A stretch of 14,452 nt of DNA from Bacteroidota bacterium (GCA_003485825.1 DNHN01000272.1:1-14452), one strand, 5' to 3'. Positions 1 to 6,974 are shown, numbered from the stretch's first letter. The notes: generated from the sequence alone by a model not told the origin. A program made the numbers and translations.

Positions 1-1170
1 AGTGATCCTTTGGCGCTTCAGAGACTAAAAGAAGCTGCTGAGAAAGCTAAGATAGAATTATCAAGCTCTACACAGACAGAAATAAATTTACCGTACATCA
101 CAGCTACTGATAGTGGTCCTAAGCACTTAGTGCGTTCACTTACTAGAGCTAAATTTGAGCAACTTGCAGATAACCTAATCAAAAGAAGCATGGACCCTTG
201 TGTTGCAGCTCTTAAAGATGCGGGATATACTGCAGCAGATATAGATGAAGTAATCTTGGTGGGTGGTAGTACACGTATCCCTAGAATACAGGAAGAAGTA
301 GAGAAGTTCTTTGGTAAGACGCCAAGTAAAGGAGTAAATCCAGATGAGGTAGTCGCTATTGGAGCAGCTATTCAAGGTGGTGTTCTTACAGGTGAAGTGA
401 AAGATGTACTACTATTAGATGTGACTCCACTATCGCTAGGTATAGAGACTATGGGAGGAGTATCTACAGTATTGATAGAAAGTAACACTACTATTCCATC
501 TAAGAAATCACAGGTGTTCTCTACGGCGGCAGATAACCAGCCAAGTGTGGAGATTCATATCCTACAAGGTGAGCGAGCTATGGCCAAGGATAATAGAACT
601 ATAGGGAAATTCCACTTAGATGCTATTCCACCTGCACCTCGAGGAAGACCTCAGATAGAAGTGACTTTTGATATAGATGCCAATGGTATACTTCAAGTAA
701 GCGCTAAAGACAAGGATACAGGAAAAGAGCAAAATATTCGAATAGAAGCAAGCTCTGGACTAAGTGAAGAGGAGATAGACAGAATGCGTAAGGAAGCTGA
801 AGCTAATGCTGACTCTGATAAAGCAGAGAAAGAGAAAATAGACAAGCTAAACCAAGCAGATCAGTTAGTCTTCACTACGGAGAGTCAACTGAAAGAGTAT
901 GGCGATAAAATACCAGAAGAGAAGAAAACGGCTATAGAAGCTGCTAAAGAAGAGCTGAAGAAAGCACACGCTGCAGCAGACTTAACAGGTATAGAAGTGC
1001 ATTCTGAAACGCTTAATAAAGCGTGGGAAGCTGCAAGCCAAGACATCTACGCTGCACAGCAAGAGGCTGGTGGAGCAGAAGGAGCTGGCCCAGAAGCTTC
1101 GGGAGGAAGCAATGCTGCTGGTGACGATGCTAAAGACGTAGAAGACGTAGACTTCGAAGAAGTTAAGTAA
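1..1170 (+). CDS. dnaK: Chaperone DnaK (Hsp70), 5' end outside the window
   Basis: Cytosolic ATP-dependent Hsp70 chaperone that binds exposed hydrophobic peptides and works with DnaJ and GrpE. The reading frame is open from base 1 and gives 389 residues, matching bacterial DnaK from roughly residue 240 (E. coli numbering) to the C-terminus. Seen directly: the end of the nucleotide-binding domain with [10 protein letters not shown] and [11 protein letters not shown], the interdomain linker [16 protein letters not shown], the beta-sandwich substrate-binding domain with [21 protein letters not shown], then a charged helical lid. The tail is Gly/Ala-rich and ends in DVDFEEVK, the usual bacterial DnaK ending. 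The first in-frame TTG (position 10) is internal, not a start. An intrinsic terminator follows 56 bases after the stop, so the gene is separated from pntAA. Identification is certain; only the N-terminal ATPase part is missing, because of the window edge. Confidence 0.98.
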   Translation, partial: SDPLALQRLKEAAEKAKIELSSSTQTEINLPYITATDSGPKHLVRSLTRAKFEQLADNLIKRSMDPCVAALKDAGYTAADIDEVILVGGSTRIPRIQEEVEKFFGKTPSKGVNPDEVVAIGAAIQGGVLTGEVKDVLLLDVTPLSLGIETMGGVSTVLIESNTTIPSKKSQVFSTAADNQPSVEIHILQGERAMAKDNRTIGKFHLDAIPPAPRGRPQIEVTFDIDANGILQVSAKDKDTGKEQNIRIEASSGLSEEEIDRMRKEAEANADSDKAEKEKIDKLNQADQLVFTTESQLKEYGDKIPEEKKTAIEAAKEELKKAHAAADLTGIEVHSETLNKAWEAASQDIYAAQQEAGGAEGAGPEASGGSNAAGDDAKDVEDVDFEEVK

Positions 1171-1226
1171 TTCGATTATTCAAGAAGAGGAGTGACTAGT
1201 TTTTAGTCGCAACTCGGAGAAATACG

Positions 1227-1260
1227 AAGGAGCCGTTCCCAGAGCGGCTCCTTTTTTTTT
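1227..1260 (+). terminator. Intrinsic terminator after dnaK
   Basis: A perfect 9-bp GC-rich stem (AAGGAGCCG paired with CGGCTCCTT) with a 9-base loop runs straight into a run of nine T (1252-1260). It lies 56 bases past the dnaK stop and 73 bases before the pntAA start. It should end dnaK transcription and makes pntAA dependent on its own promoter. This is the only classical terminator I see in the window. Confidence 0.93.
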
Positions 1261-1302
1261 GTGAAAATTTGGTGTTGATTAATGATAATTTCCTAAATCT
1301 TC

Positions 1303-1310
1303 TAACTTTA
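1303..1310 (+). promoter_or_regulatory. Possible -7 box of the pnt operon promoter
   Basis: TAACTTTA resembles the Bacteroidota -7 consensus TAnnTTTG, with one mismatch at the last base. It lies in the dnaK-pntAA gap after the terminator and 23 bases before the pntAA start. A TTG at 1275-1277 could be the -33 element, but its 25-base spacer is longer than the usual about 19-21. The same octamer occurs 18 bases before the TPR gene start. This is inference from sequence resemblance only. Confidence 0.3.
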
Positions 1311-1333
1311 CCGCAAACTAAAAGTAGAAGAAA

Positions 1334-2422
1334 TTGAAACTTGCTGTACTGAAAGAAACGGAAGCTGGCGAAACGAGAGTCGCTATCGTACCTAAATCGA
1401 TTGCTAAACTTAAGTCGTTGGGTTTTGAAATAACCATAGAAAAGAATGCTGGTGAACAAGCAGCATTTACGGATGCGGACTATGTAAGTGCTGGCGCTAC
1501 TGTGGCTTCCTCTGCCAAAGAGGCCATAGAAAGTAGCGAGGTAGTAGTGAAAATTAATCCTCCGTCTGCTGAGGACTTGGCTACGCTGAAAAGTGGTCAA
1601 ATATGGATGTCGCAATTGTTCCATCGATTGAATGAGCCCCTGATTAAAGAATTAGAGTCGAAAGGAGTAAAAGGACTAAGTCTTGATGCTATGCCACGTA
1701 TAAGTAGAGCTCAGAGTATGGACATTCTTTCATCTCAGTCTAACCTCTCTGGCTACAAAGCGGTGATTTGTGGGGCGGATAACCTCGGTAAGATTTTCCC
1801 GATGTTGACCACAGCTGCAGGAACCATAACACCTGCCAAGGTGCTAATCTTTGGAGTAGGAGTAGCAGGACTGCAAGCCATCGCCACTGCGAAAAGATTG
1901 GGAGCAAGAGTAGAAGCTACTGATGTACGTCCAGAGTGTAAAGAGCAGACAGAGTCTTTAGGTGCCAAATTTATCACCGTAGAAGGTGAAGGAGTTACCG
2001 TAGAAGGTGGCTACGCTAAAGAAGTTTCAGCTGAATATTTAGAGAAGCAAAAAGCAGCAGTCAATAAATCACTGGCTCAAGCGGATTTGGTAATAACCAC
2101 CGCACTCGTCCAAGGAGCTAAATCTCCTATTCTCATAAGTCAAGAGCAAATTGAGATGATGAAGAACGGCTCGGTAATCGTAGATATGGCGGTAGCAAAA
2201 GGAGGGAATACTGCACTTAGTAAAGCAGATAAAACCGTAATACATAATGGAGTAAAAATAGTAGGCGTGTCCAACTTTCCTGCACAGATACCTACAAATG
2301 CTAGTGAATTATTGAGCAGGAACATCGATACGTTCTTAGTTCATATGGTAGAAGAAGGGAAGTTTAAATGGGATATGGAAGATGAGATAACGAGCGGTAC
2401 ATTGGTCACAGCGCAGGTTTAA
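1334..2422 (+). CDS. pntAA: NAD(P)+ transhydrogenase subunit alpha part 1 (NAD(H)-binding domain I)
   Basis: Soluble NAD(H)-binding subunit of proton-translocating transhydrogenase, which passes hydride from NADH to NADP+ using the proton-motive force. It has 362 residues, slightly shorter than typical PntAA because little follows the last conserved segment (TSGTLVT). The N-terminus has the family start MKLAVLKETEAGETRVA. The mobile catalytic loop RISRAQSMD (residues 122-130) keeps the Arg, Gln and Asp known as the RQD loop. The Rossmann motif GVGVAGLQA is at 174-182, followed by ATDVRPECKEQ. The start is TTG: an in-frame TAG lies three codons upstream (1325-1327), the family N-terminus begins at this codon, and the next in-frame ATG is at about residue 92. 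In three-gene pnt operons pntAB normally follows directly; here another gene intervenes. Confidence 0.96.
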   Translation: MKLAVLKETEAGETRVAIVPKSIAKLKSLGFEITIEKNAGEQAAFTDADYVSAGATVASSAKEAIESSEVVVKINPPSAEDLATLKSGQIWMSQLFHRLNEPLIKELESKGVKGLSLDAMPRISRAQSMDILSSQSNLSGYKAVICGADNLGKIFPMLTTAAGTITPAKVLIFGVGVAGLQAIATAKRLGARVEATDVRPECKEQTESLGAKFITVEGEGVTVEGGYAKEVSAEYLEKQKAAVNKSLAQADLVITTALVQGAKSPILISQEQIEMMKNGSVIVDMAVAKGGNTALSKADKTVIHNGVKIVGVSNFPAQIPTNASELLSRNIDTFLVHMVEEGKFKWDMEDEITSGTLVTAQV

Positions 2423-2434
2423 TATTTAGGGAAT

Positions 2435-2876
2435 TAAGGTTTAATGTTAAATGAATAATTTTTAAGAAATATATGGCTAAAATAGAAAATGAATTTGTTA
2501 AGGTATTTAAGAAGAGAACAAAGAAGTTTGCAATAGAAACCTTAAAGCTTTGTGATGAGCTTCCTTACAATCAGAACTCCACTCGTATAATATCTAATCA
2601 ACTTGGACGATCTGCTTCCAGTGTAGCTGCAAATTATAGGGCTGCCTGTGTTTCACGTTCAGATAGAGAGTTTGTTTCTAAAGTTAGTATTTCCATTGAA
2701 GAAGGAGATGAGTCTTGCTTTTGGCTTGAAGTCCTTGATGAAGGAGATTTTTATGCTGACAAAGGAAAAATAAAGAGTCTTCTTGATGAGGCGGATCAGA
2801 TCACCCGAGTAATATCGCGATCAAGACAAACGATGTGGAAAAAACTAAACCTTAAGCCTTAAACTATTAAACCTTA
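2435..2876. repeat. Inverted repeat bracketing the four-helix-bundle gene
   Basis: TAAGGTTTAAT at 2435-2445 is the exact reverse complement of ATTAAACCTTA at 2866-2876. Allowing one-base bulges, the match extends inward to about 2450 and about 2861, giving roughly 15-16 pairs. The left arm lies between the pntAA stop and the start of the inserted gene; the right arm begins at that gene's stop codon and ends just before pntAB. A further related copy, TAAACCTTAA (2846-2855), overlaps the gene's last codons, and GGTTTAAT also occurs at the pntAA stop (2417-2424). The arms could mark element ends or form a stem in the transcript. They are AT-rich, so chance cannot be excluded. Confidence 0.55.
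2473..2862 (+). CDS. Four-helix-bundle protein of the 23S rRNA intervening-sequence (IVP) family
   Basis: A 129-residue protein matching the small four-helix-bundle family first described from open reading frames inside 23S rRNA intervening sequences; its molecular function is unknown. Family signatures are visible: FKKRTKKFAIETLKL near the N-terminus (12-26), QLGRSASSVAANYRAA (43-58) as the conserved helix 2, EFVSKVSISIEEGDES (66-81), and the FWLEVL segment (83-88). There is no signal peptide or membrane segment. It is in the same direction as the pnt genes, starts 50 bases after the pntAA stop and ends 19 bases before pntAB, so it is very likely co-transcribed. It is not a transhydrogenase subunit, and its position splits a normally compact operon. 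The inverted repeat around it suggests it was inserted as a unit. Length is full for the family and the frame is intact. Confidence 0.9.
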   Translation: MAKIENEFVKVFKKRTKKFAIETLKLCDELPYNQNSTRIISNQLGRSASSVAANYRAACVSRSDREFVSKVSISIEEGDESCFWLEVLDEGDFYADKGKIKSLLDEADQITRVISRSRQTMWKKLNLKP

Positions 2877-2881
2877 TATAT

Positions 2882-3181
2882 ATGATAGAATTTTTCACAG
2901 AGAATAAAGACATGATTTTTATCGTCATCTTGATGATATTCGTAGGAGTAGAAGTAATAGGTAAAGTGCCTGCAGTACTCCACACACCACTGATGTCTGG
3001 CGCTAATGCGATACACGGTGTGGTAGTAGTAGGAGCGATATTGCTGATGCTAAATACGGAAGTAGACAATTATCTCGCACTTGGACTAGGGACTGTAGCA
3101 GTTTTCTTGGGTACACTCAATGTAGTCGGAGGTTTTGTAGTGACAGATAGAATGTTAGAAATGTTTAAAAAGAAAAAATAA
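2882..3181 (+). CDS. pntAB: NAD(P)+ transhydrogenase subunit alpha part 2 (membrane subunit)
   Basis: Small membrane subunit supplying the alpha-side helices of domain II, part of the proton channel. It has 99 residues, normal for PntAB. Three hydrophobic segments lie at about residues 10-30, 43-59 and 65-87. Between the first two is the near-invariant stretch EVIGKVPAVLHTPLMSG, continuing into ANAIHG, whose polar and His residues belong to the proton path in characterised enzymes. The stop TAA and the ATG of pntB share one base (TAATG at 3179-3183), suggesting translational coupling. No clear Shine-Dalgarno sequence precedes the ATG; the upstream sequence is an AT run, TTATATATATG. Confidence 0.95.
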   Translation: MIEFFTENKDMIFIVILMIFVGVEVIGKVPAVLHTPLMSGANAIHGVVVVGAILLMLNTEVDNYLALGLGTVAVFLGTLNVVGGFVVTDRMLEMFKKKK

Positions 3182-4566
3182 TGCAGTTAGATATACAACA
3201 CATTATATATTTATTGGCTTCAGTCACTTTTATTTTGGGACTGAAAATGCTGAGCAATGCGAAAACGGCTAAAAATGGAAATTTATTGGCTGCAGGGGGT
3301 ATGGTTGCTGCTATTATTACGGCTATCGTATTTCATGAAGGAGAAGTTAGTCCGTTGGTTTATGGTCTCATCTTTGGTGCTATAGCTGTGGGTACTATAG
3401 TTGGATGGCTCACTGCCAAGCGAGTTCAGATGACTAAAATGCCTGAATTGGTTTCTCTTTTTAACGGGATGGGTGGAGCGTGTGCTGCTTTAATAGGCTT
3501 AGTAGAATTTCACCACAATGTAGGAGATTCTATGAGCATGACGGTTATTCTAGCCGGCATGGTCATCGGTTCTGTTTCCTTTAGTGGTAGTATGATTGCC
3601 TGGGCTAAACTGAATGGTAAAATTAAAAATGCCATCCGATTGCCCAAGTACAATATTCTGAATACGCTAATTCTCATAGGTCTTTTTGCTTATGGGGCTT
3701 GGATAGTTTGGACCGGTACAGGAAGTGAACTGCATTTGTACGCGCTATTTGCTGCAGCATTGGGGTATGGTATACTCTTCGTGCTACCTATTGGTGGTGC
3801 CGATATGCCAGTGGTTATTTCGCTATTAAACTCATTCACTGGACTTGCAGCGGCCTTTGGGGGGTTCTTGTATGGAAATCAAGTAATGCTAACAGGAGGG
3901 ATACTCGTAGGTAGTGCAGGTACATTACTTACTCTAGTCATGTGTAAGGCAATGAATAGACCGCTATTCAATGTGATTTTTGGAGCATTTGGAGGAGGAA
4001 CAGAGGCTGCTGGAGAAAGTGGTCCTCAAGGAAACGTGAGAGAAGTAGGTCCAAGTGATTTAGCCGTCCAGCTCAATTATAGCAAGAAAGTAATTATAGT
4101 TCCGGGGTACGGACTCGCTGTAGCTCAAGCGCAGCATGTTATCAAAGAATTAGAAACGATATTAGAAGAAAGAGGAGTAGAGGTGACGTATGCCATACAT
4201 CCAGTAGCCGGTCGTATGCCTGGTCATATGAATGTACTCTTGGCAGAAAGTAACGTAGAGTACGATAAGCTCAAGGAGATGGAGGATATAAATCCAGAGT
4301 TTGCGCAGACGGATGTAGTGCTCGTGGTGGGCGCTAATGATGTGGTAAATCCAGCAGCGAAGACAGATCCTAGCAGTCCTATTTACGGGATGCCGATACT
4401 CGATGTAGAAAATGCCAAAGCATGTATCGTGAATAAGCGGAGTATGAAGCCGGGTTATGCTGGGATAGAAAACGAGCTCTTCTTTAGAGATAAAACACAA
4501 ATGCTATTTGGCGATGCCAAGAAAGTACTGACAGAGTTAGTAACGGAGTTGAAGGCCCTAGATTAA
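3181..4566 (+). CDS. pntB: NAD(P)+ transhydrogenase subunit beta
   Basis: Beta subunit of 461 residues, usual length. The N-terminal 60% is a run of hydrophobic helices (domain II) including FNGMGGACAALIG (94-106) and LNSFTGLAAAFGGF (216-229), conserved in the family. A linker, FGAFGGGTEAAGE (267-279), leads to the soluble NADP(H)-binding domain III. There the key motifs are intact: VPGYGLAVAQAQ (307-318), GRMPGHMNVLLAE (344-356), GANDVVNPAA (384-393) and KRSMKPGYAGIENELFF (419-435). With PntAA and PntAB it forms the complete inner-membrane enzyme that makes NADPH from NADH. It is the last gene of the operon; the next gene converges from the other strand and no strong terminator is seen in the 74-base gap. 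Confidence 0.97.
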   Translation: MQLDIQHIIYLLASVTFILGLKMLSNAKTAKNGNLLAAGGMVAAIITAIVFHEGEVSPLVYGLIFGAIAVGTIVGWLTAKRVQMTKMPELVSLFNGMGGACAALIGLVEFHHNVGDSMSMTVILAGMVIGSVSFSGSMIAWAKLNGKIKNAIRLPKYNILNTLILIGLFAYGAWIVWTGTGSELHLYALFAAALGYGILFVLPIGGADMPVVISLLNSFTGLAAAFGGFLYGNQVMLTGGILVGSAGTLLTLVMCKAMNRPLFNVIFGAFGGGTEAAGESGPQGNVREVGPSDLAVQLNYSKKVIIVPGYGLAVAQAQHVIKELETILEERGVEVTYAIHPVAGRMPGHMNVLLAESNVEYDKLKEMEDINPEFAQTDVVLVVGANDVVNPAAKTDPSSPIYGMPILDVENAKACIVNKRSMKPGYAGIENELFFRDKTQMLFGDAKKVLTELVTELKALD

Positions 4567-4640
4567 GTATTGAATCTAGAACATTCGTGGTGTGTTTTTA
4601 TGTTTATAATTTCACCTAGCGAGTAGACTTCAAATGAAAG

Positions 4641-5165
4641 CTACTTGATGCGTACATTGTACGTTACCCCGATGCCAACGGCCATTAGATCTGAAGTGCC
4701 ATTTTCCTCTATGGTAATGTGGTCGTAGTAAGCGAAGTAATTCCAATTGTCATTGTGTGTGCCTACCTGTGGTCGAATAAAATAACCGCCAGAAGTACCT
4801 TCTAAACCAGAGAGAAATGCGTAACCTATCTCCAAACCTGCAAACCAACCTTTAGATTCGGGATAAAAACGATACCTAATAGCGAGAGGTAGGGCTCCTA
4901 CATCACTTTTAGCACTTTTTGAAAAATAATTAAGGTATCCAGCTTTTACTCCAATACCGGAGGCTTTGGTTTCTAGAAATTGAAGACTGATGTCTGCGCC
5001 TATACCAAAATTATGCGTTTCACTAAGGTCAGTGATTGGAAGTGCTGTGTTTAATCCAACTTTAAACCAAGTATTTGACTTATCTGCTTTACTTATATCA
5101 ACTTGAGCATCTGCAGTGAGAAAACTAGTGATAATGATGGTGATTGTAACAACGGTATATTTCAT
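4641..5165 (-). CDS. Small outer-membrane beta-barrel protein (porin-family-like)
   Basis: A 174-residue exported protein of unknown specific function. The first ~20 residues form a signal peptide (MKYTVVTITIIITSFLTADA, then QVDI). The mature part shows the alternating polar/hydrophobic aromatic strands of a small outer-membrane barrel, for example GIGVKAGYLNYF, ALPLAIRYRFYPESKGWFAG and LEIGYAFLSG, and it ends with a strand-like segment, MAVGIGVTYNVRIK. Gly and aromatic residues fit an 8-stranded barrel of the kind common in Bacteroidota. No catalytic motif is apparent. It stands alone, convergent with pntB and divergent from rsmE, so it probably has its own promoter in the long upstream gap. 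Barrel assignment is from pattern only; a soluble beta-rich periplasmic protein is less likely. Confidence 0.75.
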   Translation of the reverse strand: MKYTVVTITIIITSFLTADAQVDISKADKSNTWFKVGLNTALPITDLSETHNFGIGADISLQFLETKASGIGVKAGYLNYFSKSAKSDVGALPLAIRYRFYPESKGWFAGLEIGYAFLSGLEGTSGGYFIRPQVGTHNDNWNYFAYYDHITIEENGTSDLMAVGIGVTYNVRIK

Positions 5166-5489
5166 GGTTTATATTTCAAGTAAGATAGGTCTTTAATACT
5201 AGAGTTAACTGTGAAACATACGCACATAATTGGCGTTTATTCTGATAGTAAATTTTATTCAATAATCTAGTAATGATGCGTGTTTATTGGGGTGAGGAAC
5301 GTTGCACAACCGCCGAGTTAGAGTACTAGCGTGAGAATATGAACGTATGCTGCTATTCTATTTCCGTCAACTGTAACTAAAGGAAGCATTCATTAAGTGA
5401 TTATAGGTGCTCATGACTATGACCAATATCTGCTAATAGTTTACCACTTGAAGGTTTTTTAGAACCAAATAATCTCTAAATTTGACTCG
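5166..5489. other. 324-base non-coding gap between divergent genes
   Basis: This region separates the start of the barrel-protein gene from the GTG start of rsmE, so it must carry both promoters. I see no open reading frame with family features, no tRNA and no terminator. It is mostly AT-rich, with a less AT-rich patch at about 5289-5330 containing a short palindrome, GTTGCACAAC (5301-5310). The right end carries a good TAAATTTG promoter box. A weaker TATGTTTC box lies on the - strand at 5213-5220, about 48 bases before the barrel-protein start. Confidence 0.6.
5477..5484 (+). promoter_or_regulatory. Likely -7 promoter box of rsmE
   Basis: TAAATTTG matches the Bacteroidota -7 consensus TAnnTTTG at every fixed position. 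It ends only five bases before the GTG start of rsmE, so transcription would begin at about the start codon, giving a leaderless or near-leaderless mRNA. A TTG at 5448-5450 is a possible -33 element, although the 26-base spacer is long. Confidence 0.45.
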
Positions 5490-6212
5490 GTGAATAATCT
5501 ATTTTATACCAATTCCATATCCGGCCAGACGCTTCTCCTAGAGGATCAAGAGGCCGCTCATTGTGCCCTTGTACTTCGCAAAAAAGTAGGTGACGTCATC
5601 TACGTAATAGATGGCAAAGGAAATAGATACAAGTGCGGGATAGACAAGCTAAGTAAGCGAGACGTAGCGTGTACCATACTCAGTACCGAAACCAACGAGA
5701 AATCTGAAAATATCACCATTGCCATAGCCCCTACAAAAAATAGAGACAGGTTGGAGTGGATGATAGAAAAGCTGGTGGAAATAGGAGTGGAGCGCATTGT
5801 GCTGATGAACACAAAAAACACGGAGCGCACGCGCACTAACTTAGAGCGTCTGGAGAAAAAAGCCATTTCAGCAGTAAAGCAGAGCCTTCGATTTTATATT
5901 CCTGAAGTAGTAGCAATGGATTACAAAGAGGTCTTAGAAATAGAAGCAGCATTTAAGCATATCGCCCATTGTTATGATGATTTGGAGAAAGAGAAGAGTC
6001 AGACGGAGACAGAGGTAGGTCATGCTAAGAGGAGTAGAAGTGTTCCATCTGACAGTCGCTCCAAGCAACTAATTCTCATAGGCCCAGAAGGTGACTTTAC
6101 TACACAAGAGGTTGAGCAAGCTTTCGAAGCAGGTTTTCAAGGACTGGATTTAGGAAAATTTAGGTTACGCACGGAAACTGCAGCTATAGTGGCAGTGACT
6201 CTGTTTCAATAA
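5490..6212 (+). CDS. rsmE: 16S rRNA (uracil-1498-N3)-methyltransferase
   Basis: SPOUT-fold enzyme that uses S-adenosylmethionine to methylate N3 of U1498 in 16S rRNA. It has 240 residues. The N-terminal PUA-like part begins NLFYTNSI and includes HCALVLRKKVGDVI and DGKGNRY (41-47). The catalytic part has APTKNRDRLEWMIEKLVEIG (80-99), ISAVKQSLR (126-134), and the trefoil-knot SAM site LIGPEGDFT (196-204) with LGKFRLRTETAAI (221-233). GTG is chosen as start because the family N-terminus begins there; an in-frame TAG is at 5460-5462 and no ATG lies between. Residues about 165-193 (EKEKSQTETEVGHAKRSRSV and on) are a charged, low-complexity stretch where related proteins are shorter; it leaves the catalytic motifs intact. 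The DUF4159 gene follows after 28 bases and is probably co-transcribed. Confidence 0.95.
   Translation: MNNLFYTNSISGQTLLLEDQEAAHCALVLRKKVGDVIYVIDGKGNRYKCGIDKLSKRDVACTILSTETNEKSENITIAIAPTKNRDRLEWMIEKLVEIGVERIVLMNTKNTERTRTNLERLEKKAISAVKQSLRFYIPEVVAMDYKEVLEIEAAFKHIAHCYDDLEKEKSQTETEVGHAKRSRSVPSDSRSKQLILIGPEGDFTTQEVEQAFEAGFQGLDLGKFRLRTETAAIVAVTLFQ
6018..6064 (+). repeat. Degenerate interspersed-repeat-like segment inside rsmE
   Basis: The DNA GGTCATGCTAAGAGGAGTAG continuing to GTTCCATCTGACAGTCGCTCC resembles, from memory, the CATGCTGAGC-G-AGTCGAAGCATCT type of short repeat scattered in many Bacteroidota genomes. It encodes the non-conserved insert GHAKRSRSVPSDSRSK of RsmE. It is a single copy in this window, so repeat status cannot be shown here. 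Confidence 0.3.
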
Positions 6213-6240
6213 ATTTCCATTAATTTCGTTATTCTAATAT

Positions 6241-6891
6241 ATGAAGTATATACTTTTACTTATTACCGTATTCATAGCCTCTAGCTTTCAAGCTGACTAT
6301 TCCGTTAAAATAGCCAAGCTAAAGTACGACGGCGGTGGTGACTGGTATGGGAATCGGACTGCGTTGCCAAATCTGGCTAAGTTCTGCAATGAAAACCTAA
6401 ACACTAGTATAAATCCTCAAGACGAAGTCGTAGAAGCTGGAAGTGCCGAGATTTTCAACTATCCGTATGTGTATATGACTGGGCACGGGAACGTAGTTTT
6501 TAATGCCAAGGAGGCCGAAAACTTACGCAAGTATTTGATGGCAGGCGGTTTTCTTCATATTGACGATAATTATGGCTTAGATAAATTTGTCCGTCCAGAA
6601 ATGAAAAAAGTGTTTCCTGAGCTAGAGTTGGTGGAATTACCATTTAACCATCCTATCTATTCGCAGAAATATAAATTTGAAAAAGGCCTTCCCAAAATAC
6701 ACGAACACGATGGCAAACCTGCTCAAGGATTTGGGTTAATTTTTAAAGGCCGGTTGGTGTGCTTTTACGACTATGAGTGTGACCTTGGAAATGGATGGGA
6801 AGACGCTGGAATCTATGATGATAGCGAAGAAAAACGCACCCAAGCACTGCAAATGGGCGCAAACATTATACAGCACGTTTTCAGTAATTGA
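6241..6891 (+). CDS. DUF4159 domain protein, exported
   Basis: A 216-residue protein of the DUF4159 family; its biochemical role is not established. Residues 1-18 look like a signal peptide (MKYILLLITVFIASSFQA) without a lipobox Cys, so a periplasmic soluble protein is expected. Highly conserved family segments are visible: IAKLKYDGGGDWYGN (24-38), LPNLAKFCNENL (42-53), YMTGHGNVVF (78-87), GGFLHIDDNYG (102-112), KVFPE (123-127), LPFNHPIY (133-140), LPKIHEHDGKP (150-160) and NGWED (184-188). Related families have a class I glutamine-amidotransferase-like fold, but I see no convincing Cys-His-Glu triad. It follows rsmE by 28 bases, and this rsmE-DUF4159 pairing is common in Bacteroidota as I recall. 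A TAATTTCG sequence at 6221-6228 could be a weak separate promoter. Confidence 0.88.
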   Translation: MKYILLLITVFIASSFQADYSVKIAKLKYDGGGDWYGNRTALPNLAKFCNENLNTSINPQDEVVEAGSAEIFNYPYVYMTGHGNVVFNAKEAENLRKYLMAGGFLHIDDNYGLDKFVRPEMKKVFPELELVELPFNHPIYSQKYKFEKGLPKIHEHDGKPAQGFGLIFKGRLVCFYDYECDLGNGWEDAGIYDDSEEKRTQALQMGANIIQHVFSN

Positions 6892-6974
6892 TACTTGGTC
6901 ATGTAACCATCAAATCTATGTTGCGTTAAAACAGAAGGGTATCATTTCTTGTTTTATTCTTTAAATTCGTAAAT

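Noticed and set aside
1196..1624. 142-codon open frame on the - strand over the dnaK-pntAA gap
   Set aside because: It runs antisense through the terminator and the conserved 5' part of pntAA; its Ser/Arg/Phe-rich translation has no family features.
2473..2862. Evidence of a 23S rRNA gene nearby because of the IVP-family protein
   Set aside because: The flanks are pnt protein-coding genes and no rRNA sequence is recognisable in the window.
4162..4500. 112-codon open frame on the - strand inside pntB
   Set aside because: Antisense shadow of the conserved NADP-binding domain; the composition is typical of a shadow frame.
4622..4645. Hairpin AGTAG...CTACT between the convergent pntB and barrel-protein genes
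   Set aside because: The stem is imperfect, no T-run follows on either strand, and it overlaps a stop codon; too weak to call a terminator.
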